Source: Streptomyces vilmorinianum (GTDB lineage Bacteria > Actinomycetota > Actinomycetes > Streptomycetales > Streptomycetaceae). From it: a stretch of DNA of 64,000 nt. The notes under the pieces are model-generated. The model ran no database searches, was not told the DNA's origin, and saw nothing but the letters and a program-made list of their open reading frames with translations. Positions 15,410 to 23,549 of the stretch are shown here, piece after piece. The position numbers were made by a program, and so were the translations under genes. The stretch lies in NCBI RefSeq assembly GCF_005517195.1, contig NZ_CP040244.1:5350001-5414000 (forward strand), written 5' to 3'. Every line of letters begins with the position of its first letter. The first letter of the stretch is position 1.

Positions 15410-16444
15410 GTGAGCCCCATCGGCATCGTCAGCACCGGCTCCTACGTACCGACCACCGTGGTCACCAACGAGGAGCTCGCCGGTGACGCCGGCGTCACCG
15501 CTGACTGGATCATCCGCAAGACCGGCATACACGAGCGCCGCAGAGCGGCCGACCACGAGGCGACGTCCGACCTCGCGGCGCACGCGGCGCGCGGCGCCCT
15601 CGCGCAGGCGGGCCTGCGGCCCGAGGACCTCTCGTACATCGTGCTCGCCACCTCCACCCCGGACCATCCGCAGCCGGCCACCGCCAGCATCGTCCAGAAC
15701 CTGATCGGCGCGACGAACGCCGCGGCCTTCGACGTGAACGCGGTCTGCAGCGGCTTCGTCTACGCCCTCACCGTCGCGGAGCGCCTCCTCGCCGGACAGC
15801 CCGGGAACCGCTACGGCCTGGTCGTCGGCGTGGACATCTACTCCCGGATCCTCGACTACTCCGACCGCAAGACGTGCATCCTCTTCGGCGACGGAGCCGG
15901 AGCGGTCGTGCTCGGCCCCGCGGAGGAGGGGAAGGGCGTGCTGGAGACGGGTCTGATCACCCGGGGCGACCAGCACCGCCTGATCAGCGTTCCCGCCGGG
16001 GGCAGCCGCATCCCGCCGTCCGCCGAGAGCGTCCGGGCGGGGCAGCACTACTTCCGCATGGACGGGCGCGGGGTCCGCGGATTCGTCCACGAGAACCTGC
16101 CGGCCGCGCTGCACCAGCTCCTCGACACGGCCGGGGTCCCCGCCGACGAGGTCCAGCACTTCATCCCCCACCAGGCCAACGGCGTCATGCTGAGCGAGGT
16201 CTGGCCCGAGCTCGGGCTCGACAACGCGGCGCTGCACCTCGCGCTCAAGCGGTACGGGAACACCGGATCCGGATCGGTCCCGATCACGCTCGACCTGGTC
16301 CACCGTCAGGGACTGCTCGCGGAGAACGACGTCGTGCTCCTGACCGGGTTCGGCGGCGGCATGAACGTGGGCTCGGCCCTGCTGCGCTGGGGAGCGACGC
16401 CGTACGCGCGGCCGGCCCGGACCGCACTGCCGCTCGCCGGCTGA
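15410..16444 (+). CDS. 3-oxoacyl-ACP synthase III (KAS III/FabH-like)
   Basis: A 344-residue thiolase-fold enzyme. The Cys-His-Asn triad is complete: AVCSGF (Cys about 110), IPHQANGVM (His about 265) and YGNTGSGS (Asn about 295). The terminal GFGGGMNVGSALLRW is typical of FabH. The GTG at 15410 follows GAGGAG. KAS III enzymes start acyl chains from an acyl-CoA and malonyl-ACP; homologues in secondary-metabolite operons may instead make special starters or join two acyl groups. Placed behind AfsA and the phosphatase, it could supply or extend the beta-ketoacyl substrate, which known A-factor loci leave to general fatty-acid synthesis. Confidence 0.9.
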   Translation: MSPIGIVSTGSYVPTTVVTNEELAGDAGVTADWIIRKTGIHERRRAADHEATSDLAAHAARGALAQAGLRPEDLSYIVLATSTPDHPQPATASIVQNLIGATNAAAFDVNAVCSGFVYALTVAERLLAGQPGNRYGLVVGVDIYSRILDYSDRKTCILFGDGAGAVVLGPAEEGKGVLETGLITRGDQHRLISVPAGGSRIPPSAESVRAGQHYFRMDGRGVRGFVHENLPAALHQLLDTAGVPADEVQHFIPHQANGVMLSEVWPELGLDNAALHLALKRYGNTGSGSVPITLDLVHRQGLLAENDVVLLTGFGGGMNVGSALLRWGATPYARPARTALPLAG

Positions 16445-16473
16445 CCCGACCCACGCCAGACGGAGGAGGAACA

Positions 16474-16650
16474 GTGGAAGACGACACCCATCCGGCCTTC
16501 GCGCCCGAGCCCGTCGCGGCCTGGGCCGTACGCGCGGGCGAGAGCGCCTTCGCCTCGGTCGCCCGGGCCGCGCTGCTGCGGGACCACGCGCGCTGGGGCA
16601 TCCAGCTGCCCCAGGACGACATGCAGGGGTCACCCGACCCCGCGGCGTGA
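16474..16650 (+). CDS. Small protein of 58 residues, last gene of the afsA operon
   Basis: A short gene starting with GTG at 16474, preceded by GGAGGAGGA at ideal spacing and only 29 bp after the KAS III stop; codon use is normal and a strong terminator follows. The product has no Cys, signal or membrane segment. It is acidic at both ends with a central amphipathic helix (AWAVRAGESAFASVARAALL, then RDHARWGIQLPQ). I do not recognise a family. The length would suit a carrier-like or accessory subunit, but no phosphopantetheine Ser motif is seen. Confidence 0.65.
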   Translation: MEDDTHPAFAPEPVAAWAVRAGESAFASVARAALLRDHARWGIQLPQDDMQGSPDPAA

Positions 16651-16666
16651 CCGCCAGGGCGAACGG

Positions 16667-16703
16667 CTGTGCCCCGGAGCGCGCTCGGCGCTCCGGGGCA
16701 CAG
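16667..16703 (+). terminator. Terminator of the afsA operon
   Basis: A perfect 16-bp stem CTGTGCCCCGGAGCGC/GCGCTCCGGGGCACAG with a 5-nt loop starts 17 bp past the stop of the 58-residue gene. Confidence 0.85.
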
Positions 16704-16742
16704 GTGGCTTCCGCCGCTGGTCAGCGGCGGTTCAGCGCCTGC

Positions 16743-17282
16743 TCAGCGGCGCTCGACCGTGAAGGAGCACCAGGCGGTCCACTGGGAGACCGTGCCGCCG
16801 TCCTTCACCCGCGTGCGCCAGCGGTAGGCGCCGTCGCCCAGGGTGCCCTCGGGCAGCTGGAAGGCTGCGTCGTGGCTGGTGTCGCTGGTGAGCTGCTTGT
16901 GCACGACCTGCTCGCCCGCGGCCGTGTCGACCTCGAACACCACCTTGCGGCGCGGGCCGGGCTGGGCAGGCTCCACGGTCCCGGGCGGGGCGACCGATTC
17001 CAGCGTGGCGGCCAGCGTCGGGGAGCCACTGGTGACGACGGGGTCACCCGAGGCCGCCCCGCACCTCTGGAAGCCCGCGTACGCGCTGTCGGAGATGCGC
17101 GGTGCCTCGGGCGTCGGCAGGAGCAGGTCGTCCGGTCCGCCGTCGGCGGCCGCCTCCGCGGCCGTTTCCTGGGAGGCGACGGCGATGGCCAGCGGGGTCG
17201 TGACAGCGCCGATCGCGCAGGCCGCGACGAGGGCGATCGCCGCGCGCCCCGTACCCTTTCGAGACGTCTTCCGCACACGCAT
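16743..17282 (-). CDS. Secreted protein with an Fn3-like repeat domain, function unknown
   Basis: A 179-residue exported protein. A twin-basic start and hydrophobic core (AAIALVAACAIGAVTTPLAIA) end near residue 38. The C-terminal part, KVVFEVDTAAGEQVVHK to DGAYRWRTRVKDGG and TAWCSFTVE, matches the beta-sandwich repeats found in large Streptomyces DNRLRE/Rhs-like surface proteins. It lies just 28 bp downstream of the haloperoxidase fusion, which holds similar modules, so the two may act together outside the cell. The start at 17282 uses AGGAG at long spacing; an in-frame ATG at 17303 is also possible. Confidence 0.65.
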   Translation of the reverse strand: MRVRKTSRKGTGRAAIALVAACAIGAVTTPLAIAVASQETAAEAAADGGPDDLLLPTPEAPRISDSAYAGFQRCGAASGDPVVTSGSPTLAATLESVAPPGTVEPAQPGPRRKVVFEVDTAAGEQVVHKQLTSDTSHDAAFQLPEGTLGDGAYRWRTRVKDGGTVSQWTAWCSFTVERR

Positions 17283-17310
17283 GACTGTGTCTCTTCTCCT
17301 CATCGGCCGC

Positions 17311-20172
17311 CTACTTCACAGAGAGCGTGTGGTCGGGTTCGGGGGCGTTGACCTGCGTGCACTGGTACGCGTTCCAGCGGTGCTCCGCGACCAGCCGCTT
17401 GCCGACCTCCTGGCAGCCGGCGAGGTTGTGCAGGACCTCGTACGTCGTCCAGGTGGCGGCCGTGTTCGGCCCCAGCCGGTTCGCCGAGACGTGGGCGGCG
17501 GCGTTGGTGCCGGCGCTCACACCGTCGGTGCCGTCGAACCGGTAGTGCACGCCGAGCCAGACCCGTCCGACGGCGTTCTCGTTCGCCGCGGCCGAGATCG
17601 TGGAGAAACTCCGGGTGACGCCGAGGGCGTTGGGGTCCTCCGTGGTCGCCGTCCAGCTGATCTGGTCGGTGCCGAACCAGTCCTGCGTGGCCTTGGCCCA
17701 GGCGCCCGCGAAGGTCGCGTGGCCCGAGACGTACGCCGGGAACGCGGGGCTGAAGTGCGCGCCGTTGCGGTCCTGGGAGAGCGGCTGCCAGTTGCCGTCG
17801 GCGGTGGTGTTCGCGTTGCCGTCGCCGTCGAGGCGGATGGCGCTCTCCGGCCGCCACAGGTCGACGGCGGTCTGGTACTTCATGTCCCAGGCGACGATGG
17901 CCGCGTCCGCCATGGCGAAGGCGGTCAGCGCGAACAGCTTGGCGTTGCCGGCCACGGTGATGCCGTGCTGGCGCGACAGGATCTGCGTGTGGTCGAAGAG
18001 CTGGCCCGGCGGCTTGTAGGTGCCGTCGAGGTCGTTGGCCCAGAACAGGGCCGCCTTCGTCTGGTCGGCGGTCCGTGTGGTGGACTCCGCCCTGCCCAGG
18101 CTCTTCACCTCGTTGACCTGGTCGGCGTAGGTCTGGCTCGGCAGCAGCGTGCTCATCTGCGTGTGCCCGGCGGGGCCGGACGTGCGGAACTGCGTGCTGG
18201 ACGCCATGCCGAACGGCTTGACGGTGCCCCACTGCGGGGTGGCTCCGTCGCCCGTGCCCGTCGGACGCCAGTAGCCCGGCTGGGTACTGCCGGTGTACGG
18301 CGCGATGGGCGCCGAGCCGTCGTTCTGCCGGGCGGCGATCATCGCGACGGCGGCCTTCTGCCCGATCTCCGTGCCCGCCGCGCGCTGCCCGGCGGTGACC
18401 GCGGCGGGGATCGTGGCGCGGGCGTCGGCGATCTCGGCGTCGAAGTCGTGGTCCGGGAAGACGGAGCGCAGGACGTCGAAGGCGGCGTGGTCGATCGCGC
18501 TGTTCACGTCCGGCAGGGCGCCGTTGGTGGCGGTGGCCTTCACCAGGTAGGCGTCACCGAGGCACTTGGCGGGCCCCTCCGCGCAGCGCGCCGAGTTGGC
18601 GGCGTCGTAGATGGCGCCGTGCATCATCGCCCCGGCGCGGGCGAGCGGGCCGGGGGCTCCGCCGACCTGCCGGAAGGTCTCCTGCAGGACGTCGTTCCAG
18701 TAGACGACGTGGTCCTTCACCGGGTCGGCCGGGGTCTCGTACGTGACGAGGATCGACGGCGCCTGCGGTGTGTCGGCGGAGGCGAAGATCTTGAACGCCT
18801 TGTAGTCGGCCTCGTCGGTGGCGCGCAGGCCGATCGTGTCGACCGTGCGGTTGGTCTGGGACCACTGCTTCACCAGCGGGGTGATGTTCTCGGAGATCCA
18901 GCGGACGCCGCAGTCCGTGTGTCCGTACGTCTGGCTCGACGAGGTCACCTTGGAGCGCCAGGCCGGCTGGCTGCCCCAGGTGGTGGCGGTGGAGGCGGTG
19001 CCGGTGTCCCAGATCTCCCAGGGCCGCGCCTCGCAGGAGTCCGACCAGGTGGCGTAGAGGTTGAGTTCGGCGTTGAGGATGTCCTGGCCGGTGACCGAGG
19101 AGTGGCGCGGGAAGTTGACGAAGGAGCGCGCCTCGCCCTTCTGCCACTCGCGGCCCACACGCAGGTCGACGCCGCCGGAGAAGTCGGCCGTGTCGCCGTT
19201 GCGGACGAAGGTGTCGAAGTTGGTGCCGAAGTAGACGGCGGGGTCGATCGTGACCGGGTACTTCGTGTTCTTGTCCGCGAGGAAGCCCCGGTCGGCGTTG
19301 ATGGTGAGGTCGAAGCCCCCTGCCCGCTGGGCCACATCGAGGTCCACCCGGGCCTTGTGCGCGCCGGCCGCCCCGTCGGGGCCCGCGGAGGCGTCCCACA
19401 TGAAGGGGGTCGGGGCGCGCCCGGCCTCCTTGCCGGTGCGGGTGTCGGTGAGGACCAGTGTCTCGTCGGCCTTCTGCTCGGCCTTGAGCCCCTTGGTCCG
19501 TACGGGAAGGCTGAAGCTCGCCGCGCGTTCGGCGGCCTGCCGGTCGTCGACCACGAGGTACTGCTCGAAGCCGGTACGGGTGGCCTCGACGACGAGGTCG
19601 GTGCCGGGGAGGACGTTCTCGTACGTGGCCTTCGGGCCCCGCAGCGTGGGCTCGGGCAGCGCGCCCTGCCAGCCGAGGGCTATCTCCTGGTCCCCGCTCC
19701 CGAGGGTGACGAGGTCGCCGCCGGTGGATCCGGTGCGCCCGGCGAGGCGCAGGCCCCGCGGGTGCGCCTTGGCCCGTACGGAGCCGTCGGCGTCCTTGAC
19801 GAGGTTGACGTCGACCGCGACCCAGCGGCCGTTCTCGCGGTAGCGCACCGGTCCGGCGAAGGACTCCACGGACATGGTGCCGTCGGGGTTCGCCCACAGG
19901 GTGGTGCGCTCGGTGCGGGCGCTGACGACCTCGATCCGCCGGCCCTGTGCCTGGGCGGTGAGCCGGGCGTTCGTCTCGTCGCGCGAGGCGGTGGACGCGG
20001 GGGCGGCGGGGGCTGTCCGGGCGGTGACCACCGGTTCCGCGGCGGTCGCGAGAGGGGCCAGGCCTAACGCGGCGCCGGTTTCGGCCAGGAGGATCAGTGC
20101 GAGGGGAAGGGCGAGGCCGTGGGCCCCGCCACGCCGGGCCGGTCCGCGGGACCGGCCGGTGGATCTGTGCAC
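17311..20172 (-). CDS. Secreted DNRLRE-type / vanadium haloperoxidase fusion protein
   Basis: A 953-residue exported protein. The GTG at 20172 follows GAAGGAG, and the signal peptide spans about residues 1-45. Residues about 60-480 resemble the N-terminal part of Rhs/DNRLRE cell-surface proteins, with TKYPVTIDPAVYFGTN (abridged) and a DNRLRE-like sandwich LNLYATWSDSCEARPWEIW. Residues about 500-945 form a vanadium haloperoxidase: Lys and Arg-Pro in KYQTAVDLWRP, AYVSGHATFAG and GRVWLGVHYRF. Joining an attachment module to an oxidase is unusual, and the first halide-pocket motif has K-x8-RP rather than K-x6-RP. Surface-bound halogenation or phosphatase action is inferred. Confidence 0.8.
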   Translation of the reverse strand: MHRSTGRSRGPARRGGAHGLALPLALILLAETGAALGLAPLATAAEPVVTARTAPAAPASTASRDETNARLTAQAQGRRIEVVSARTERTTLWANPDGTMSVESFAGPVRYRENGRWVAVDVNLVKDADGSVRAKAHPRGLRLAGRTGSTGGDLVTLGSGDQEIALGWQGALPEPTLRGPKATYENVLPGTDLVVEATRTGFEQYLVVDDRQAAERAASFSLPVRTKGLKAEQKADETLVLTDTRTGKEAGRAPTPFMWDASAGPDGAAGAHKARVDLDVAQRAGGFDLTINADRGFLADKNTKYPVTIDPAVYFGTNFDTFVRNGDTADFSGGVDLRVGREWQKGEARSFVNFPRHSSVTGQDILNAELNLYATWSDSCEARPWEIWDTGTASTATTWGSQPAWRSKVTSSSQTYGHTDCGVRWISENITPLVKQWSQTNRTVDTIGLRATDEADYKAFKIFASADTPQAPSILVTYETPADPVKDHVVYWNDVLQETFRQVGGAPGPLARAGAMMHGAIYDAANSARCAEGPAKCLGDAYLVKATATNGALPDVNSAIDHAAFDVLRSVFPDHDFDAEIADARATIPAAVTAGQRAAGTEIGQKAAVAMIAARQNDGSAPIAPYTGSTQPGYWRPTGTGDGATPQWGTVKPFGMASSTQFRTSGPAGHTQMSTLLPSQTYADQVNEVKSLGRAESTTRTADQTKAALFWANDLDGTYKPPGQLFDHTQILSRQHGITVAGNAKLFALTAFAMADAAIVAWDMKYQTAVDLWRPESAIRLDGDGNANTTADGNWQPLSQDRNGAHFSPAFPAYVSGHATFAGAWAKATQDWFGTDQISWTATTEDPNALGVTRSFSTISAAANENAVGRVWLGVHYRFDGTDGVSAGTNAAAHVSANRLGPNTAATWTTYEVLHNLAGCQEVGKRLVAEHRWNAYQCTQVNAPEPDHTLSVK

Positions 20173-20312
20173 GCCGTACTCCTTCTGAGCAAGAGGGAAC
20201 AGACGCGCGCATGCTTCCAATGATCCACTTGTGATGTCCACGCCGGATCTCGCCGTCGGGGCGTGATCATCGTGACTACGGAACGCGGAACTCCGCTCCG
20301 CTCCCCCCTCGT

Positions 20313-20888
20313 TCAGGCGCGCACGAGTTCCGCGGCGCCGAAGGACACGTTGAAACGGTCGCACCAGATGCTGACGCTCGTGTACGCGGACCAGTCGACG
20401 CCCGCGGGCAGCGGGTAGTTCTGGTCGCCCTTGTTCCCCTTGAGCTTGCCGAGGTCGACGTACTTCCCGTCGTCGAAGACGCCCCAGCCGGCCGTGCCCT
20501 CCTTGACGGGCGCGTCGCTCAGCCAGACCTTCAGGTCGGGGCCGTTGCTCGTGTCGAGTCCTTCCAGCCGGAGGGTGTGGCTGCCGTCGGCCAGCCGTAC
20601 GACCTTCACGGAGCCGGTGGTCGCGTGCTCGTGCGTGATGAACCGGCCCTCGGCCAGGGTCTGGGGCCCGGCGGGAGGCGGGGTCGTGGAGGCGGTGGCG
20701 CCCGGGGCCGCGTCCGGGGCGGAGGGGGTCGGCGAGCCGGTGCCCGGGGCGGTCGCCGTCGGCAGGGCCTCGTTGACGGTCTCGTCCACGAAGAGCGTCC
20801 ACGGCTTGAACCAGACGAGTCCGAACGCCACCACGACGGCGGCGACGGCCACCCCGGCCCAGAGCTTCTTTCCTGCGACGCGCCCCAC
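20313..20888 (-). CDS. Membrane-anchored DM13 domain protein
   Basis: A 191-residue protein with one N-terminal membrane helix (about 8-28, LWAGVAVAAVVVAFGLVWF), a Thr/Pro/Ala-rich extracytoplasmic linker and a C-terminal DM13 domain (about 85-185: SVKVVRLADGSHTLRLEGL, SNGPDLKVWLSD, VSIWCDRFNVSFGAAEL). DM13 domains carry a conserved Cys and are proposed to bind haem or act in electron transfer. The GTG at 20888 with GAAGGGGG is chosen over an in-frame upstream opening. The gene stands alone between the haloperoxidase fusion and a DHA2 exporter; a redox partner role is only suggested by position. Confidence 0.8.
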   Translation of the reverse strand: MGRVAGKKLWAGVAVAAVVVAFGLVWFKPWTLFVDETVNEALPTATAPGTGSPTPSAPDAAPGATASTTPPPAGPQTLAEGRFITHEHATTGSVKVVRLADGSHTLRLEGLDTSNGPDLKVWLSDAPVKEGTAGWGVFDDGKYVDLGKLKGNKGDQNYPLPAGVDWSAYTSVSIWCDRFNVSFGAAELVRA

Positions 20889-20997
20889 GGCGCACCCCCT
20901 TCGGTCGACGTCGGAGTATCTCAGCCATCCAACGCGACGCACCCTGCCGTGGGGAAGTCTTGCCTGGTGACGAAAGTCTTACGTCACCGGGTGGAGG

Positions 20998-21068
20998 GTC
21001 AGCCGACTCAGGAGGTCAGCCGGCTCCGGAGGGTCAGCCGGCTCCGGAGGGTCAGCCGGCTCCGGGGG
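20998..21068. repeat. 18-bp tandem repeats overlapping the stop codon of an exporter gene
   Basis: Units beginning GTCAGCCGGCTCCGGAGG start at 20998, 21015, 21033 and 21051. The last copy contains the stop codon of the DHA2 transporter (21052-21054). The first unit is diverged and one base shorter. Confidence 0.8.
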
Positions 21069-22605
21069 GTCCCATCCCGCCCTTGAGCCGTTCGATGTCC
21101 GAGGGGCGGACCTGGATGGCGACGATGGCGATCACGAACGCCAGAACGGAGAACGCCGCCGCCGTGACGAAGCCGGACGAGACGCCGGCCGTCAGGACCT
21201 CGTCGCTCCAGGGCGGTGGCAGCTGGCCGGTCTTGGCGAACTCGGCCTTCTCCAGCGGTCCGGCCTGGGAGAGGAAGGCGGGAACCTGCTTCTCCGCCTC
21301 CGTACGGCTCGCCGTGCCGAAGACCGTCACCAGGATCGACAGGCCGAGCGAACCACCCACCTGCTGGGTGGCGTTGAGCAGGCCGGACGCGGCGCCCGCC
21401 TCCTGCTGCTCGACGTTGGACAGCGCCATCAGGGTCAGCGAGACGAACATCAGGCCCATGCCGAGGCCGAAGACCAGGATCGGCCCGAGGATGCTGCCCA
21501 GATAGGTGGAGTGCACATCGGTCAGGGTCAGCCAGGACAGACCGGCCGCCGCCAGGAGCGAGCCGATCACCATGAAGGGTTTCGGCCCGAACCTGGGCAG
21601 CAGCTGGGAGGTGATCCCGGCGCCGACCGCGATGATCGCGCTGACCGGCAGGAAGGCGAGGCCGGTCCGCAACGGGCTGAAGTCCAGGACGTTCTGCACG
21701 AACAGGGTCAGGAAGAAGAACATCCCGAAGATCGCCGCGGCGAGGCAGAGCATGATGCCGTACGTGCCCGCACGGTTGCGGTCCGCGAACATGTGCAACG
21801 GGGTGATCGGCTGCCGGGAGCGGCGCTCCACCAGGATGAACAGGGTGAGGAGCACGACCGCGGCGCCGAAGGAGGCGAGCGTCCAGGGGTCGCGCCAGCC
21901 TTCCTGGGCGGCGCGGATGAACCCGTACACCAGCGCCACCATGCCGAGGGTGGCGGTCAGCGCCCCGGTGAAGTCGAAGTGGCCGGGGTGCCGTGCGGAC
22001 TCCTTGATGTGGCGGGGGGTGAAGAACGCGATGAGCAGCGCGATGGGCACGTTGACGAAGAAGATCCAGCGCCAGTCGAGCCATTCGACGAGCAGCCCGC
22101 CGGCGACCAGTCCGATGGCGCCGCCGCCCGCCGAGACGGCCGCGAAGACACCGAAGGCCCGGTTGCGTTCCGGGCCTTCGTCGAAGTTCGTGGTGATCAG
22201 GGAGAGCGAGGTCGGGGAGGCTATCGCTCCGCCGACGCCCTGCAGGGCCCGTGCGGCGAGCAGTTGCCAGTCGGTCTGGGCGACTCCGCAGAGCAGCGAG
22301 GCCAGTCCGAAGAGCAGGACGCCGAAGATGAAGACCCGCCGCCGCCCCAGGATGTCACCGGCGCGTCCGCCGAGGAGCAGCAGTCCGCCGAAGGTGAGCG
22401 TGTAGGCGTTGACGACCCACGAGAGGCTGGTCGTGGAGAATTCGAGCGAGCGCTGGATGTGCGGCAGCGCGATGTTCACGATCGTGATGTCGAGGACGAC
22501 CATCAACTGGCACGAGGCGATGACGAACAGGGCGATGCCCTTGCCGTCGCCCCGACGCTTCGGGGCTGCGGTCTGTGCGGGTGTCGTCGGCTTCGGTGTA
22601 CTCAT
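21052..22605 (-). CDS. DHA2 family MFS drug exporter (EmrB/QacA type)
   Basis: A 517-residue, 14-helix proton-coupled exporter. The family signatures are visible: LDITIVNIALPHIQ in helix 1 (motif D1), LLLGGRAGDILGRRRVF (motif A), and RALQGVGGAIASPTSLSLI (motif B region) followed by a motif C-like GGGAIGLVAGGLLVEWLDWRWIF (abridged). The ATG at 22605 is chosen; an extension to 22665 lacks support. The C-terminus ends in Gly/Pro-rich residues encoded by an 18-bp tandem repeat that also covers the stop codon. There is no adjacent TetR regulator. The substrate is unknown; this family often confers resistance to amphiphilic drugs. Confidence 0.92.
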   Translation of the reverse strand: MSTPKPTTPAQTAAPKRRGDGKGIALFVIASCQLMVVLDITIVNIALPHIQRSLEFSTTSLSWVVNAYTLTFGGLLLLGGRAGDILGRRRVFIFGVLLFGLASLLCGVAQTDWQLLAARALQGVGGAIASPTSLSLITTNFDEGPERNRAFGVFAAVSAGGGAIGLVAGGLLVEWLDWRWIFFVNVPIALLIAFFTPRHIKESARHPGHFDFTGALTATLGMVALVYGFIRAAQEGWRDPWTLASFGAAVVLLTLFILVERRSRQPITPLHMFADRNRAGTYGIMLCLAAAIFGMFFFLTLFVQNVLDFSPLRTGLAFLPVSAIIAVGAGITSQLLPRFGPKPFMVIGSLLAAAGLSWLTLTDVHSTYLGSILGPILVFGLGMGLMFVSLTLMALSNVEQQEAGAASGLLNATQQVGGSLGLSILVTVFGTASRTEAEKQVPAFLSQAGPLEKAEFAKTGQLPPPWSDEVLTAGVSSGFVTAAAFSVLAFVIAIVAIQVRPSDIERLKGGMGPPGAG

Positions 22606-22695
22606 GGCGCATCGCGCCCTCGCGTGGTGAGGGAGCCGTGGGCCGGTCAGTCCACCTTTCGACACTAAGCCCGGGTCCGGCGGGTGACCAATTGA

Positions 22696-23529
22696 TCAAG
22701 CGGTCTTCGCGATGAAGGCCCTGAGCTCGGCCGCGAGCCGTTCGGGCTGGTCCTCACTGATGAGCGTGCGGCTGTCCTCGATCTCGACGAGGTGCCCCTG
22801 AGGCAGCAGTTCGGCGAGTCCGCGGCCGTGCTCACGCGGCATCATCAGGTCGTCGACGGCCCAGACGACGAGCGCGGGGCGGTCGAACGTCCGTAGTCCT
22901 TCGGCGGCTTGGAGGAGTTCGTCCTTGCGTACGGAGAGGTTGTAGCGGCGGAAGTCGTGGCGGATCGCGGGGTCGGTGCGCAGCGGACGCAGCCAGCCCT
23001 CGACGATCTCGTCCGGCACGGGCCGCCGGGTGAGGGCCCCGATGCCGACGGGCAGGCGGCGCAGCGGCTTCAGCCCGAGGATCCTGGCCATGAGCGCGAC
23101 CCCGCCGGGGATGCGGCAGGCCAGCTCGATCATCTTCCCGGGGGCGCCGGGAGGGTAGTTGTCGAAGGCCTCGCAGGAGATCAGGACGAGCCGGGCGAGT
23201 CGTTCGGGGTGGCGGACGGCGACGGTCTGGGCGCGGCCGCAGTCGCTCTCGACGAGGGTGACGCCGGTGAGGTCGAGCCGGTCGAGGAATTCGGCGATCA
23301 GCTCGACGACGGTGTCGGGCGAGAGCGGCACGTCCGGCTTCATCGGGGTGCGGTGGGAGCCGTACGGGAGGGTGGGCGTGAGAACCCGGTGGTCGGGGGC
23401 GAGCGCGGGGACGATCGCGCGCCAGACGGTGGCGTCGTGGACGAGTCCGTGGAGGAGGACGACCACGGGGCCGTCGCCGCCGGTGTCCTCGTACGTGACG
23501 GTTCCCGCGGTCAGTTCGATCTCCGGCAC
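22696..23529 (-). CDS. Alpha/beta hydrolase with an Asp-type nucleophile elbow
   Basis: A 277-residue alpha/beta hydrolase. The oxyanion segment is VVVLLHGLVHD (about 25). The nucleophile elbow reads VESDCGRAQ, so the position that is Ser in esterases is Asp, as in haloalkane dehalogenases and epoxide hydrolases. A later Asp (WAVDDLMMP) could serve as the acid, but the expected terminal catalytic His near VEIEDSRTLI is not obvious, so activity is uncertain. The GTG start is 20 bp downstream of ridA, in a leftward run with ridA and an acyl-CoA dehydrogenase. Confidence 0.8.
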   Translation of the reverse strand: MPEIELTAGTVTYEDTGGDGPVVVLLHGLVHDATVWRAIVPALAPDHRVLTPTLPYGSHRTPMKPDVPLSPDTVVELIAEFLDRLDLTGVTLVESDCGRAQTVAVRHPERLARLVLISCEAFDNYPPGAPGKMIELACRIPGGVALMARILGLKPLRRLPVGIGALTRRPVPDEIVEGWLRPLRTDPAIRHDFRRYNLSVRKDELLQAAEGLRTFDRPALVVWAVDDLMMPREHGRGLAELLPQGHLVEIEDSRTLISEDQPERLAAELRAFIAKTA

Positions 23530-23549
23530 GGCTCCCCCTCGCTCCCGGG

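Noticed and set aside
16843..20067. A 1074-codon open frame antisense to the haloperoxidase fusion gene
   Set aside because: The sense strand has a signal peptide, recognisable domains and catalytic motifs; the antisense product is low-complexity Arg/Gly/Val, as expected from third-position GC bias.
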